DNA of 64,000 bases from VAZQ01 sp963702695 (GCA_963702695.1 CAVPDS010000011.1:248001-312000), one strand, 5' to 3'; shown: positions 7,860-16,370, numbered from the stretch's first letter. Notes: generated by a model not told the origin, from the letters alone. Program-made: numbers and translations.

Positions 7860-10800
7860 TTATTTCGCGGGAACCAACTCCGGCCCCATGGCCTTGCGAG
7901 CCAGCTTCTGGTCCTTGTCGGGCAGTGCCGGAATGTCCTTTTCCATGGCTGCAAATGTCGCGGACATATGTTCGGTACGGCGATCCCACAGTTCGACCTG
8001 CACCAGGGCGTTGGCGCCGGCGAGCGCGTGGGTCGATTTGGTCTGCGACTTGTGCGGCGTGAGCAGGTTGAGGCAGCCGCCGCGGTCGACCGACTTCCCA
8101 GGCTCGCCCATCGGGTCGTAGACCGCGGACAACTCGTAGCCGTGGCAGACGCCACGCGGCAGCCGCTGCGTCGGCAGCGCAGCGCAGATTACGGCGCCGC
8201 GGTCGTTGTAGACCTTCACCAGGTCGTGTTTCTTGATGCCGCGCTCGGCTGCGTCCTCGGCATTGAGCCGCATGATCCAGTAGTAATAACCCTCGACGTT
8301 GACGCGATGGTCCTCGATGTTGAGGAGGAACGAGTCCTTGCCGTCGCCCTGGGTATGGAACGAATACTTCGAGTGCGGCGTGAGCATCTGCAGCGGGTAC
8401 TGCGCGAATTCCGGCGAATGCGGGCCCTCCCAGGCCGGCTCGTACTTGACGATCGGCGGCCGCTCGGGATCGTTCGCCCGCTTCAAGCTGTTGCACTCGA
8501 ATTCGAGCTTGCCCGACTGGGTCTGCAGTCCGCGCAGATATTCCTCGGTGTAGTCCGATGGCAGCGGCTGCGCCTCCGGCACGTCTTTTTTGCGGTTCTC
8601 GAAGAACCAGCGGAACGACACCGGCGCGCGCAGCTTCTCCTTCTCGGCCGGCACGACGTAGTAGCCGCGCTTGAGCAGCTTCTTGAACGAGATCACCTTC
8701 GGCAGGTCGGAGGCGAGATAGAGACGATAGACCCAGTCGATCTCGTTGCAGCCCTCGGAGAAATAGTTTGCCAGGCCGAGCGGCTTGCATAGCTCGTTGA
8801 AGATCCAGAAATCGGATTTCGATTCTCCCCGAGGCTCGATCGCTGGCGCCTGAAAAACGATGACGCGGTGATTGAGCTGCTGCTGGCCGTGGTGGCCGTA
8901 GCCACCGAGACCCGCCCATTCGCTGATGTCGGTGCGCTCGAAATTGGTGCAGGCCGGCAGGATCACGTCGGCGAACTTCGCCTCGCCCTCGAACCAGATC
9001 GACTGGTTGACGATGAATTCGAGGTTCGGCGACTGGTACATCTTCACCCAGCGATTGGTGTTGTTCATCGTGGAGAGGATCGAACCGCCGTACTTGTAGA
9101 GCATCTTCACCGGCGAATGGCCCGCTGACGGATAGGCGAACTTGGCGAACTGATGCTCGATCGATTTGCCGATCCAGCGGTAGCCCTCGGCTTTGCCTTC
9201 GGTGATCGCTTCCGGCATCCAGATGCGCGGAATCGTTTGCCCGTTGGAGTTCATCGACGGCAGTTGCGGCATGCGCTGATACAGCTCGACCGGCAGCGCG
9301 GTGTTCTCGAGGTCGCCCGACATGCCGCCTTCGGAGTAGCCCGGGAAATAAAAGTTAAAGTCGAGCGGCGTGCCCCATTGCAGGTTGCCCATGTTGCAGC
9401 CGGGCTTGCCGAGGCCCTGCATTGCGGAGAGGCACACCATCACGCGCGCCCACGGGATGCCGGTCTGGTTGCGGCAGGCACCGCCGTGGCCGTTGCCCCA
9501 GCCGCCGGGGGCGAGGTAGACGCGCTTGGTGCCCCATTCGCGGGCGAGCGCGCGCACGTCCTTCGCTGGAACGCCGGTTTCTTTCTCTTGCCACTCCGGC
9601 GTCTTCGCGATGCCGTCCTCGTCGCCGATGAGATAGGCCTTCCATTTGTCGAAGCCGACGGTGTGGGTCTTCACATATTCCTGGTCGTAGAGGCCTTCCT
9701 TGATCCAGACATAGGCGATCGCCATCGCCATCGCCGGCGATGTCGTTGGCTTCGGCGCGAACCACTTGCCCGGCAGGAATTGCGCGGTCGAATTGTAGTA
9801 GGGGTCGACGTGGACCACCTTGATGCCGAGCTTGGGGTCCTTCAGCCACTGCCGGCGCACGGTGCCTTCCTGGGCGCCGTAGGAGCCCGAAGTCGATTCC
9901 GGGTCCGCCGCCCACGACACGATCATGTCGCAGTTCTGCAGGCAGTCCTCGACCGTGCCGTAGGTTTCCGACTGGCCGACGCGCAGCGTGTAGCCCCAGT
10001 GATGCACGGCGCCCCAGTACCAGCCTTCCCAGGAGTCCGGATTGTGGTGTACGCGCGTCATGCCGATCGCGTTGGCGAAGCGGAACAGCGCTGAGAGGTA
10101 GTAGCCGATGTTGCCCCAGGTGTGATGCGAGCCGTGCGACACCGCGATGCAGCCCGGACCATACTCGCGCTTCTGGCGCTTGATCTCGTCGGTGACGAGC
10201 TTGATCGCCTCCTCCCACGAGATGCGCACATAGCCTGACTTGCCGCGGTTCTGCGGGTTGCGTTCGCCGTTGGGGTCGAAGTCGACGCGCTTCATCGGAT
10301 GGAGCAGGCGGTTCGGCGCGTACACCATCGACTTCGCGTTCTGGCCGTGCGGGGCGAGCGTGGTCTTGCGCGGCGGCGTGAGTTTCACGCCCTTGGCTTC
10401 GATCGTCCACGACGCGCCGTCATCCTCGGCGAGGTCGATCGGGATCATGCGCACGATCTTGTCGTCCTTGACGTCGACGAACACCGGGCCGCCGTTGGTC
10501 ATGTTGCAATAGCGCATGGTGCCGTCGGCGAGCTGGTTGCCGTACTTCCAGCCGACGGTCTGCATCATCATGATGGTCTGCGCGAACCAGTTGGTGTGAT
10601 CCTCGGACCCGTCGACGCCGAGCACGAAGTCCTTCTGCGCATTGATCTGGTTGAGCCAGTTGATCGGCGGCGTCAGCAGGCGGGCGCCGACCGCGGCGTT
10701 CTTGAACATCAGCTTGCAGTCGGGGCTGGGATGCAGGCCCGCCCCCGAACGGATCTGCCCCTCCTTGAACTCGAACCAGCGGCCGATCTCCTCGTCGCGC

Positions 10801-10931
10801 GTCATGATCTGCGCCACCAGGTTGCGCTCCTTGAGCCGCGTGCGGAACGCCGGGTGACGAAAGGCCTTGAACTTCAGCAGTTGCGCCAAGCCAAACAGGA
10901 TGATCGAGAGCTTGAGGACCGAGAAGTTCAT
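7860..10931 (-). CDS. Molybdopterin (bis-MGD) hydroxylase/transhydroxylase large subunit with SCP2-like N-terminal extension
   Basis: Catalytic subunit (1023 residues) of the DMSO-reductase superfamily. It starts at ATG 10931 with AGGAGA six bases upstream. Residues 1-22 are a hydrophobic helix and about 30-125 resemble an SCP2-type lipid-binding domain (RWFEFKEGQI, PSPDCKLMFKNAAVGARLL, QKDFVLGVDG). The Mo domain follows. Spacing of the putative active site matches pyrogallol-phloroglucinol transhydroxylase as I recall it (His144, Tyr152, Asp174, Ser175, Trp354, Tyr404). Here these would be H269, Y277, D299, S300 (NPDSWEGW), W478 and Y528, with Ser300 as the Mo ligand. That family includes Azoarcus resorcinol hydroxylase. 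It has no twin-arginine signal, so the catalytic part is probably cytoplasmic and membrane-attached. Typical large subunits are about 875 residues; the excess is the N-terminus. The substrate is not proven. Confidence 0.85.
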   Translation of the reverse strand: MNFSVLKLSIILFGLAQLLKFKAFRHPAFRTRLKERNLVAQIMTRDEEIGRWFEFKEGQIRSGAGLHPSPDCKLMFKNAAVGARLLTPPINWLNQINAQKDFVLGVDGSEDHTNWFAQTIMMMQTVGWKYGNQLADGTMRYCNMTNGGPVFVDVKDDKIVRMIPIDLAEDDGASWTIEAKGVKLTPPRKTTLAPHGQNAKSMVYAPNRLLHPMKRVDFDPNGERNPQNRGKSGYVRISWEEAIKLVTDEIKRQKREYGPGCIAVSHGSHHTWGNIGYYLSALFRFANAIGMTRVHHNPDSWEGWYWGAVHHWGYTLRVGQSETYGTVEDCLQNCDMIVSWAADPESTSGSYGAQEGTVRRQWLKDPKLGIKVVHVDPYYNSTAQFLPGKWFAPKPTTSPAMAMAIAYVWIKEGLYDQEYVKTHTVGFDKWKAYLIGDEDGIAKTPEWQEKETGVPAKDVRALAREWGTKRVYLAPGGWGNGHGGACRNQTGIPWARVMVCLSAMQGLGKPGCNMGNLQWGTPLDFNFYFPGYSEGGMSGDLENTALPVELYQRMPQLPSMNSNGQTIPRIWMPEAITEGKAEGYRWIGKSIEHQFAKFAYPSAGHSPVKMLYKYGGSILSTMNNTNRWVKMYQSPNLEFIVNQSIWFEGEAKFADVILPACTNFERTDISEWAGLGGYGHHGQQQLNHRVIVFQAPAIEPRGESKSDFWIFNELCKPLGLANYFSEGCNEIDWVYRLYLASDLPKVISFKKLLKRGYYVVPAEKEKLRAPVSFRWFFENRKKDVPEAQPLPSDYTEEYLRGLQTQSGKLEFECNSLKRANDPERPPIVKYEPAWEGPHSPEFAQYPLQMLTPHSKYSFHTQGDGKDSFLLNIEDHRVNVEGYYYWIMRLNAEDAAERGIKKHDLVKVYNDRGAVICAALPTQRLPRGVCHGYELSAVYDPMGEPGKSVDRGGCLNLLTPHKSQTKSTHALAGANALVQVELWDRRTEHMSATFAAMEKDIPALPDKDQKLARKAMGPELVPAK

Positions 10932-10997
10932 GTCAGTCTCCTGTCGGCGGTGGCAGGCACGCCCGCCGGCGCACACCGCAACCAATACAACCGCCGT

Positions 10998-11090
10998 CAC
11001 CCTGAGGTGCGAGCGCAGCGAGCCTCGAAGGATGCTGCTCCGGCGTTCCGGGCCATCCTTCGAGGGCCGCTCCGCGGCCTCCTCGGGAGG
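10998..11090. repeat. Intergenic palindromic repeat (GAGCGCAGCGA type)
   Basis: The element begins CACCCTGAGGTGC, followed by the loop motif GAGCGCAGCGA, then GCCTCGAAGGATG. A second arm, GGCCATCCTTCGAGGGCC, follows and then GGCCTCCTCGGGAGG. It shares arms with 5113-5217 and its loop with the elements near 16275, 22101, 29973 and 31494. It separates the Mo-subunit gene from the cytochrome gene upstream, so these may be two transcription units. Confidence 0.65.
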
Positions 11091-11171
11091 ACGGCTGCAT
11101 CATGCAATTTTGAGCGGCCTGAGGCCTTTGATCAAGGTTTATCGCAGTGATTGCAAGGCCCTTGGCTCACC

Positions 11172-11531
11172 TCACGGCCCGCCCCGCACATATGCCCATA
11201 GCGAGGCGATATCCTGGTCGTCGACTTTGCCGCGCCAGGACGGCATGCCGGCGCCCTTGCCGTTGAGCACGGAATTGCGGAACCGATCGAAATCGTCCTT
11301 GGGGAACTTGCGCAGGTCGAACGAAGCGATGCCCGGATTGACCATGTCGCGGCCGTGGCACATCGCGCAGAGGTCCTCATAGACCATACGGCCGTCGTCG
11401 ACCTGCTCCGGGGTCGGCCCCGCCGTTTGCGCCGGGGCGACGGTAGACAGTCCGGCCGCCAGGAACGCGACCGCCAGATAAAGGCATGGCCGGGACGGGC
11501 CCGGCCATGCGAAGCATCGTGACGAACCCAT
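11172..11531 (-). CDS. Small c-type cytochrome
   Basis: A 119-residue periplasmic electron carrier. Residues 1-38 form a signal peptide (PCLYLAVAFLAAGLSTVAPAQ). A single heme site CAMCHG follows, with a likely distal Met in the GAGMPSWRGKVDDQDIASLWAY segment, the usual class I cytochrome c pattern. ATG 11531 lies 5 bases after the stop of the thiamine-diphosphate enzyme gene, with AAGGTG as ribosome site inside that gene's end, so the two are translationally coupled. It is probably the electron acceptor for that enzyme. Confidence 0.88.
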   Translation of the reverse strand: MGSSRCFAWPGPSRPCLYLAVAFLAAGLSTVAPAQTAGPTPEQVDDGRMVYEDLCAMCHGRDMVNPGIASFDLRKFPKDDFDRFRNSVLNGKGAGMPSWRGKVDDQDIASLWAYVRGGP

Positions 11532-11536
11532 CGGCG

Positions 11537-13492
11537 TCACACCTTGCGCGTCCGCATCTCGGCGACGCGGATCGGCGGCACCCACGGCTTCTGCGCCCAG
11601 CCCACGCCTTTGCGCGCGATCTGGATATCGAGCAGGTAAGGCTTGCCCTCGACGGTGTGATTGCGGGCGCGCTTGAGCGCCTCCTTCAGTTCGGCCGGGC
11701 TGTTGACGATCTCGCCATCGACGCCGAAGCCGCGCGCGATCGCGGTCATGTCCATGTCCGGGTCGCCCAGGTAATCGTGCACGAACTGGCCGGTCTGCAC
11801 CATGCGCCCGCTCGGCACGTTGTTGATGACGCGGCTATGCGGCCCGCCATAGGCGTGGTTGTTGTAGACCGCGACGATCACCGGCAACTGCAGGCGCGCC
11901 ATGTTCCACAGCGCCGTCGGCCCGAATATGAAGGAGCCGTCGCCAACCAGCGCGATCACCTGCTGGTTCGGGCGCGCGAGCTTGACGCCCGCCGCCGTGC
12001 CGACGCCGGAGCCGAGGTGGCCGCCGTAATAGAAGAACAGCTCGCGCCCGCCGCCGATCGGATTGAAGTCGAAGCCGTGGATCGCGTGCGAGCCGGCCTC
12101 GTGGATGATGATGGCGTCGGGGTCGGCGAATTGCGCGATCTCATGCGTGACCCGGTCGGCAATCAGCGGAGCGGAATCCCAGTCCGGGCTGTTGATGATC
12201 TGGCCACGCAGGATGCGGGCCTGAGTGGTGAATTTCTTCACCTCCTCGGTGCGCTCGGCGGCCTTCTGCTTGAACGCCGGCGTGATCAGTTGCTCGACAG
12301 CGGCGATCAGGTCGTCGAGGCCGTAGCCGACATCGGCCACCAGCGGCACGTCGGTGACCATGACGTTGCCCATGCTGTTGTAGTCGATCCGCATGTCGAT
12401 GAATTTCGGGCCCCGCGGCACGATCGGTGCTGGGCTGTTGTGCTGGAACTTGTTGCCGACGTTGAGCACCACGTCGGCGTTCTTCGGATAGGCGAGCGAG
12501 CGCAGAGTGCCGCCCGGCGTGTTGCCGACCCAGAGCGGATGCGCCTCGGGGAAGTTCACCCAGATCTGCCGCACCTGGCTCACCGGCATGCCGAGCATCT
12601 CGGCGAGCTTGACGGCTTTGGCCGCGGCCTTGGCCTTGTAGATTTCGTCGCCGACGATCATCAGCGGCATCTTGGCTTCGATCAGGAGCTTGGCGGCGCG
12701 CTGGATGTCCTCCGGGTTCGGCCGCACCCGCATGCGCGGATCGACCATCTCCTGCGGGATGATCTCGGTGCGCGTGCGTTCATGGGTATAGTCGGAGTGC
12801 CACGAAATGTAGGCCGGACCGTAAGGCGGGGTCCACGCTGCCTTGAAGGCGCGCCGCACGGTCTCCGGAATCATGTCGGGCCGGCGCGCCTCCCACGTGT
12901 ACTTGGTGATCGGCTGCAGCACCTGTTCCTGGTTCGGGATTTCCTCGAACCCGTCGCGGCCGGCGCGCCGCGACTGATCGGTGCGATAGGAGTAGACCAC
13001 CATCGGGGTCTGCTCCTTGAAGGCGTTGAAGATCTGCCCGATCGCGTTGACCATGCCGACCGAGCCTGCCTGCATCACGATCGCTGGCTCCTGCGAGGCC
13101 TTGATGTAGCCCGCGCACATGGCGGCGCCCGGCCCTTCGTGCGGGGTGAGGATGTATTTGAGCTGCGGGCGGTCAACGAGGGCTTCGTAGAATTCCGCGT
13201 CTTCGCTCGCCGAGTTGCCGAAGACGTATTTCACGCCGGAATGGACGAGCTGTTCGGCGAATGCCGCGCCGCCGGTCCCTTGGAATGCCTTCACCGGGCC
13301 GACGGCGGCCGCTGGAGCGGGCGGAGCGGCAGGCGTCGGCGACGGCGACGCGCCCTGCGCAAGGCTAACCGAGCTCACCGAACTCAGCACGGACTGCGCC
13401 GCGGTCATGGTCAGGCCGGCCTTGGTCAGGCCGCTCACGAAACCGCGTCGCGAAATTCCCTTCGAAAGGTACTTGGCAACGAGTTCTCGCAT
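11537..13492 (-). CDS. Thiamine-diphosphate-requiring enzyme with twin-arginine signal (acetolactate-synthase-like)
   Basis: A 651-residue ThDP enzyme of the acetohydroxyacid-synthase/benzoylformate-decarboxylase superfamily. The start is ATG 13492 after AGGGAGA. Residues 14-19 read SRRGFV and are followed by a mild hydrophobic stretch ending near SLAQG: a Tat export signal, then a Pro/Ala linker to residue 65. The three-domain fold begins at about 70. The cofactor-activating glutamate is E119 in LTPHEGPGAAMCAGY, and the ThDP/Mg motif runs from GDG at 517 to NN at 544-545. It is framed by two c-type cytochrome genes, so an exported, cytochrome-linked oxidase or dehydrogenase is likely. ThDP enzymes are normally cytoplasmic, which makes this one unusual. 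The substrate is unknown; oxidation of a polyhydroxylated ring product of the Mo enzyme is one hypothesis. Confidence 0.88.
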   Translation of the reverse strand: MRELVAKYLSKGISRRGFVSGLTKAGLTMTAAQSVLSSVSSVSLAQGASPSPTPAAPPAPAAAVGPVKAFQGTGGAAFAEQLVHSGVKYVFGNSASEDAEFYEALVDRPQLKYILTPHEGPGAAMCAGYIKASQEPAIVMQAGSVGMVNAIGQIFNAFKEQTPMVVYSYRTDQSRRAGRDGFEEIPNQEQVLQPITKYTWEARRPDMIPETVRRAFKAAWTPPYGPAYISWHSDYTHERTRTEIIPQEMVDPRMRVRPNPEDIQRAAKLLIEAKMPLMIVGDEIYKAKAAAKAVKLAEMLGMPVSQVRQIWVNFPEAHPLWVGNTPGGTLRSLAYPKNADVVLNVGNKFQHNSPAPIVPRGPKFIDMRIDYNSMGNVMVTDVPLVADVGYGLDDLIAAVEQLITPAFKQKAAERTEEVKKFTTQARILRGQIINSPDWDSAPLIADRVTHEIAQFADPDAIIIHEAGSHAIHGFDFNPIGGGRELFFYYGGHLGSGVGTAAGVKLARPNQQVIALVGDGSFIFGPTALWNMARLQLPVIVAVYNNHAYGGPHSRVINNVPSGRMVQTGQFVHDYLGDPDMDMTAIARGFGVDGEIVNSPAELKEALKRARNHTVEGKPYLLDIQIARKGVGWAQKPWVPPIRVAEMRTRKV

Positions 13493-13554
13493 GATGGTCT
13501 CCCTGGAGCTCAAAACTTGAAATTCAGATCAGGCGATCGCACCGATCGGCTGCA

Positions 13555-13869
13555 TCATTTCTGCGCCGCGGCGGGGTGGGGCACGTTCGGACCAAGCGCC
13601 TCGCCGAGATAGTCGGCCATGGTCTTGATCTCTTCCTGTGTCCAAAGTCCGCCGCGGCCAACCATGCGATAAATCGTCGCCTCCCAGGCCCGGCGGTCCT
13701 GCCGGCCATCGCGGAACATCGCATCGGTATGGCACTGGAAGCACTTGCTCGCCACCAGCTCCCGGCCCGGATTGGGCGCGCCGGCGGCAGGCTGCGCGCC
13801 GGCGGGCGCCGCAAACAGCAACATCGGCCCGCAGACGAGCGCGAGCACGGCTTTGCCACTGATGATCAT
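13555..13869 (-). CDS. Small c-type cytochrome
   Basis: A 104-residue secreted cytochrome. Residues 1-25 form a signal peptide (GKAVLALVCGPMLLFAAPAGAQ). The heme motif is CFQCHT, and RMVGRGGLWTQEEIKTMADYLGE resembles the C-terminal part of class I cytochromes. ATG 13869 follows GGAGA. It lies 62 bases upstream of the ThDP-enzyme gene in the same orientation. It has no clear similarity to the second cytochrome beyond the heme motif, so the two probably have distinct partners. Confidence 0.87.
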   Translation of the reverse strand: MIISGKAVLALVCGPMLLFAAPAGAQPAAGAPNPGRELVASKCFQCHTDAMFRDGRQDRRAWEATIYRMVGRGGLWTQEEIKTMADYLGEALGPNVPHPAAAQK

Positions 13870-13980
13870 TCGATTGTCTCCGTAACCTTGGGCGCGCAAT
13901 TCGGGCGCGGTCCGACCGCCGCCAGCGCTCGCGCGCATGTTAATTGAGGCTTGGCTGACGCGCCAGTGGCGCGCTGCGCC

Positions 13981-15102
13981 TCAGCCGCGTGGAACCACGA
14001 CCGTATCCTGGAACGCGAACCGCAAGCGGACGCGGTCGCCGGCTGAGAACATGGTACGCGGGCTGGTGACGACCGCGAGCGTGCGGCCGGCCACACGCAA
14101 GTCGAGGCGGCGGCTGGCGCCGAGAAAGCTTCCTCCGACCACCTCGCCGTTCAACTCATTGGTGTCCGCTGGCGAGCTTGCGCTATCTGCCGCAATGCCG
14201 AGCTCAATCGCCTCCGGCCGGATCGAGACCGCGACCTCGACGCCGCGCGCGACCGGCGTGCTCGCGACGCAACCGAGCGGGCGATCCCAGCCGACATCCA
14301 CGTCGAGCGGCCGGCCCTCGATTGGCGCGCCGCGCACCGTGCCGTGCAGGAGGTTTGTGTTACCGACGAAACGCGCGACGAATTCGGTCTTCGGACGCAG
14401 ATAAATCTCCGATGGCGTGCCGAGCTGAAGAATGCGCCCCCGGTTCACGACCGCGATCTGGTCGGACAGCATCAGCGCCTCGGTCTGGTCGTGCGTGACG
14501 TAAACGGTGGTGATGCCGAGCGTGCGCTGCAGCCGGGCGAGCTCGGTGCGCATGTCCTCGCGCAGCCCGGCATCGAGATTGGACAACGGCTCGTCGAGCA
14601 GCAGGAGCTTCGGTTCCGCGACGATGGCGCGCGCGAGCGCGACCCGCTGCTGCTCGCCGCCGGAGAGCGTCGTTGCCGCGCGCGCGCCGTAGCCGCCGAG
14701 ATTGACGCGCTTGAGTGCGTCTTCCGCACGGTCCTGCATCTGCGCGCGGGTGAGCGTGCGCCCCTGCGTCGCCTGCAGCGGGAACATGACGTTCTCGATC
14801 ACGCTCATATGCGGCCAGATCGCGTAGGACTGGAACACCATGCCGATGCCGCGTTCGTTCATGGGCACATGTCTGCGCCGCATCGCGTCGAACACGACGC
14901 GATCGCCGATCCGGATCACGCCGGCGTCGGGATGCTCGAGGCCGGCGATCGAACGCAGCGTCGTCGTCTTGCCGCAGCCGCTCGGTCCGAGCAGCGTGAA
15001 GAACGCCCCAGGCTCGAGGCTGAACGAGGCTTCGCGAATTCCGCCGCCGGGCTGGGCGGATTTCTGCGCGTAGAGTTTAGTGAGATTCTGAACTGTCAGC
15101 AT
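13981..15102 (-). CDS. ABC transporter ATP-binding protein (iron(III)/polyamine/MalK type)
   Basis: A 373-residue ATPase. Walker A is GPSGCGKTT, the Q-loop FQSYAIWPHMSV, the signature LSGGEQQRVALARA, Walker B LLLLDEPLSNLDA, and the H-loop THDQTEAL. After about residue 240 a TOBE domain follows (FVGNTNLLHG, VSIRPEAIELG), typical of FbpC/PotA/UgpC-type ATPases. ATG 15102 is used because the ABC domain begins immediately (MLTVQNLTKLYA). No permease or binding-protein gene of this transporter class is beside it: downstream are cytochrome and ThDP genes, upstream a divergent receptor gene. It therefore looks like an orphan whose partners lie elsewhere. Confidence 0.88.
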   Translation of the reverse strand: MLTVQNLTKLYAQKSAQPGGGIREASFSLEPGAFFTLLGPSGCGKTTTLRSIAGLEHPDAGVIRIGDRVVFDAMRRRHVPMNERGIGMVFQSYAIWPHMSVIENVMFPLQATQGRTLTRAQMQDRAEDALKRVNLGGYGARAATTLSGGEQQRVALARAIVAEPKLLLLDEPLSNLDAGLREDMRTELARLQRTLGITTVYVTHDQTEALMLSDQIAVVNRGRILQLGTPSEIYLRPKTEFVARFVGNTNLLHGTVRGAPIEGRPLDVDVGWDRPLGCVASTPVARGVEVAVSIRPEAIELGIAADSASSPADTNELNGEVVGGSFLGASRRLDLRVAGRTLAVVTSPRTMFSAGDRVRLRFAFQDTVVVPRG

Positions 15103-15254
15103 GGTGGCCCTGGCCGCGAAGATGGTAGCGCCGCGCGGAGGTAACTCGGCATTCCTAGCAGCGGCGGCACGCCGGGGTGAAGGGCGTTCCCATCGCCGGG
15201 CGAAAAGCACTACAGTTGGCCAAAAGGCCTTTGACCGCGAATGGGAGGACGCTG

Positions 15255-16241
15255 ATGCGGATACTGCTCCGATGGCTGGTTGGCGCGGCGCTGGCGACAG
15301 CCTTGCCGCTCGTTTGGTCCCTCCCTGCGGCGGCGCAGGATTTTCCGTCGCGCCTCATCCGTATGGTGGTCGCGTTCCCGCCGGGTGGTCCGACCGATTT
15401 CGTGGCGCGGCTGATGGCGGACAAGCTCAAGTCCTTGCTCGGGCAGAACGTCATCGTCGAGAACCGCCCCGGCGCCAACGGTGCGATCGGCGCGGAATAC
15501 GTCGCGCGCGCCGAGCCGGATGGACATACGGTGTTCATGACCACGGTCGGCGCGGTGGCGATCACGCCGCATCTCACACCGAAGCTCGCTTACGATCCGA
15601 TCCGCGATTTCGCTCCGATCACGCTGGTCGTGCGCAACACCACGATCCTGGTGGTGAAGCCCGACCTTGCGGTCGCTTCTGCCAAGGCTCTGGCGGCGCT
15701 GGCGCGGGCGAAGCCCGGAACCGTACCGATCGCCTCGACCGGCACCGGCAGCATGCCGCACCTCGCGCTCGAGCTTTTTCAATCGGCCGCAGGCGTGAAG
15801 TTCTTGCATGTGCCGTATCGCGGTGCTGCGCCTGCCCTGACCGATCTCCTCGGCGGCCAGGTTCAGGGGTTGTTCGCCGACGCGCCGGTGCTGCTGTCGC
15901 AGATCCAGGGCGGCAAGCTCAGGGCGCTGGCCGCTGCGTCGGCGAAGCGCAATGCGGTGCTCCCCGATGTGCCGACGCTCGCGGAGCAGGGGCTTCCCGA
16001 TACCAACGCCGACAATTGGTACGCGCTGCTCGCGCCCGCGCACACGCCGGCGGCGGTTGTGACGAAGTTGCACGACGCGACCATCGTGGCGCTCAATTCC
16101 CCCGACGTTCACGACAAGCTGGTCCAATCCGGCGCAGTTCCAGCGGGTGGCTCCGGCGCCGAGCTGGCCGAACTGATGAAAGAAGAACTCGCGCGCTGGG
16201 GCCGCGTCGTCAAGGAGAAGAATATCAAGGGCGAGGATTGA
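15255..16241 (+). CDS. Bug/TctC family tripartite tricarboxylate transporter substrate-binding protein
   Basis: Periplasmic receptor of 328 residues. ATG 15255 follows GGGAGGAC. The signal peptide covers residues 1-28 (ending LPAAAQ). The classical Bug pattern is present: FPSRLIRMVVAFPPGGPTDF, VIVENRPGANGAIGAEYVAR, LAYDPIRDFAPITLV, and a C-terminal LMKEELARWGRVVKEKNIK. These proteins bind small carboxylates or related solutes for TctAB-type transporters, but no tctA or tctB gene is present here. Ligand unknown. Confidence 0.9.
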   Translation: MRILLRWLVGAALATALPLVWSLPAAAQDFPSRLIRMVVAFPPGGPTDFVARLMADKLKSLLGQNVIVENRPGANGAIGAEYVARAEPDGHTVFMTTVGAVAITPHLTPKLAYDPIRDFAPITLVVRNTTILVVKPDLAVASAKALAALARAKPGTVPIASTGTGSMPHLALELFQSAAGVKFLHVPYRGAAPALTDLLGGQVQGLFADAPVLLSQIQGGKLRALAAASAKRNAVLPDVPTLAEQGLPDTNADNWYALLAPAHTPAAVVTKLHDATIVALNSPDVHDKLVQSGAVPAGGSGAELAELMKEELARWGRVVKEKNIKGED

Positions 16242-16261
16242 TGAGGGCTCCTGACGATCGT

Positions 16262-16370
16262 CAGCGCTTGTCCTCCCGGCCGAGCGAAGCGAGAGCCGGG
16301 ACCCCGCGCGCCGGGTCCCGGATCGGCGCGTTCGCGCCGTTCGGGATGACAATCGCACCGCTTTCGCGGG
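16262..16370. repeat. Intergenic palindromic repeat (GAGCGAAGCGA type)
   Basis: CCCGGC (16275-16280), loop CGAGCGAAGCGAGA, GCCGGG (16295-16300), followed by a second imperfect palindrome, CCGGGTCCCGGATCGGCGCG with TTCGCGCCGTTCGGGATGAC. It is closely related to 22101-22190. It lies between two co-directional genes. Confidence 0.65.

Noticed and set aside
7860..10931. Formate dehydrogenase, nitrate reductase or DMSO reductase assignment
   Set aside because: No N-terminal Fe-S cysteine motif, no Cys or SeCys at the Mo-ligand position, and residue spacing matches the transhydroxylase type instead.
11486..13612. A 708-codon open frame on the plus strand opposite the ThDP-enzyme gene
   Set aside because: It mirrors the codon periodicity of the real minus-strand gene, has no family motif, no ribosome site and a His/Arg/Val-rich composition typical of antisense shadows in GC-rich DNA.
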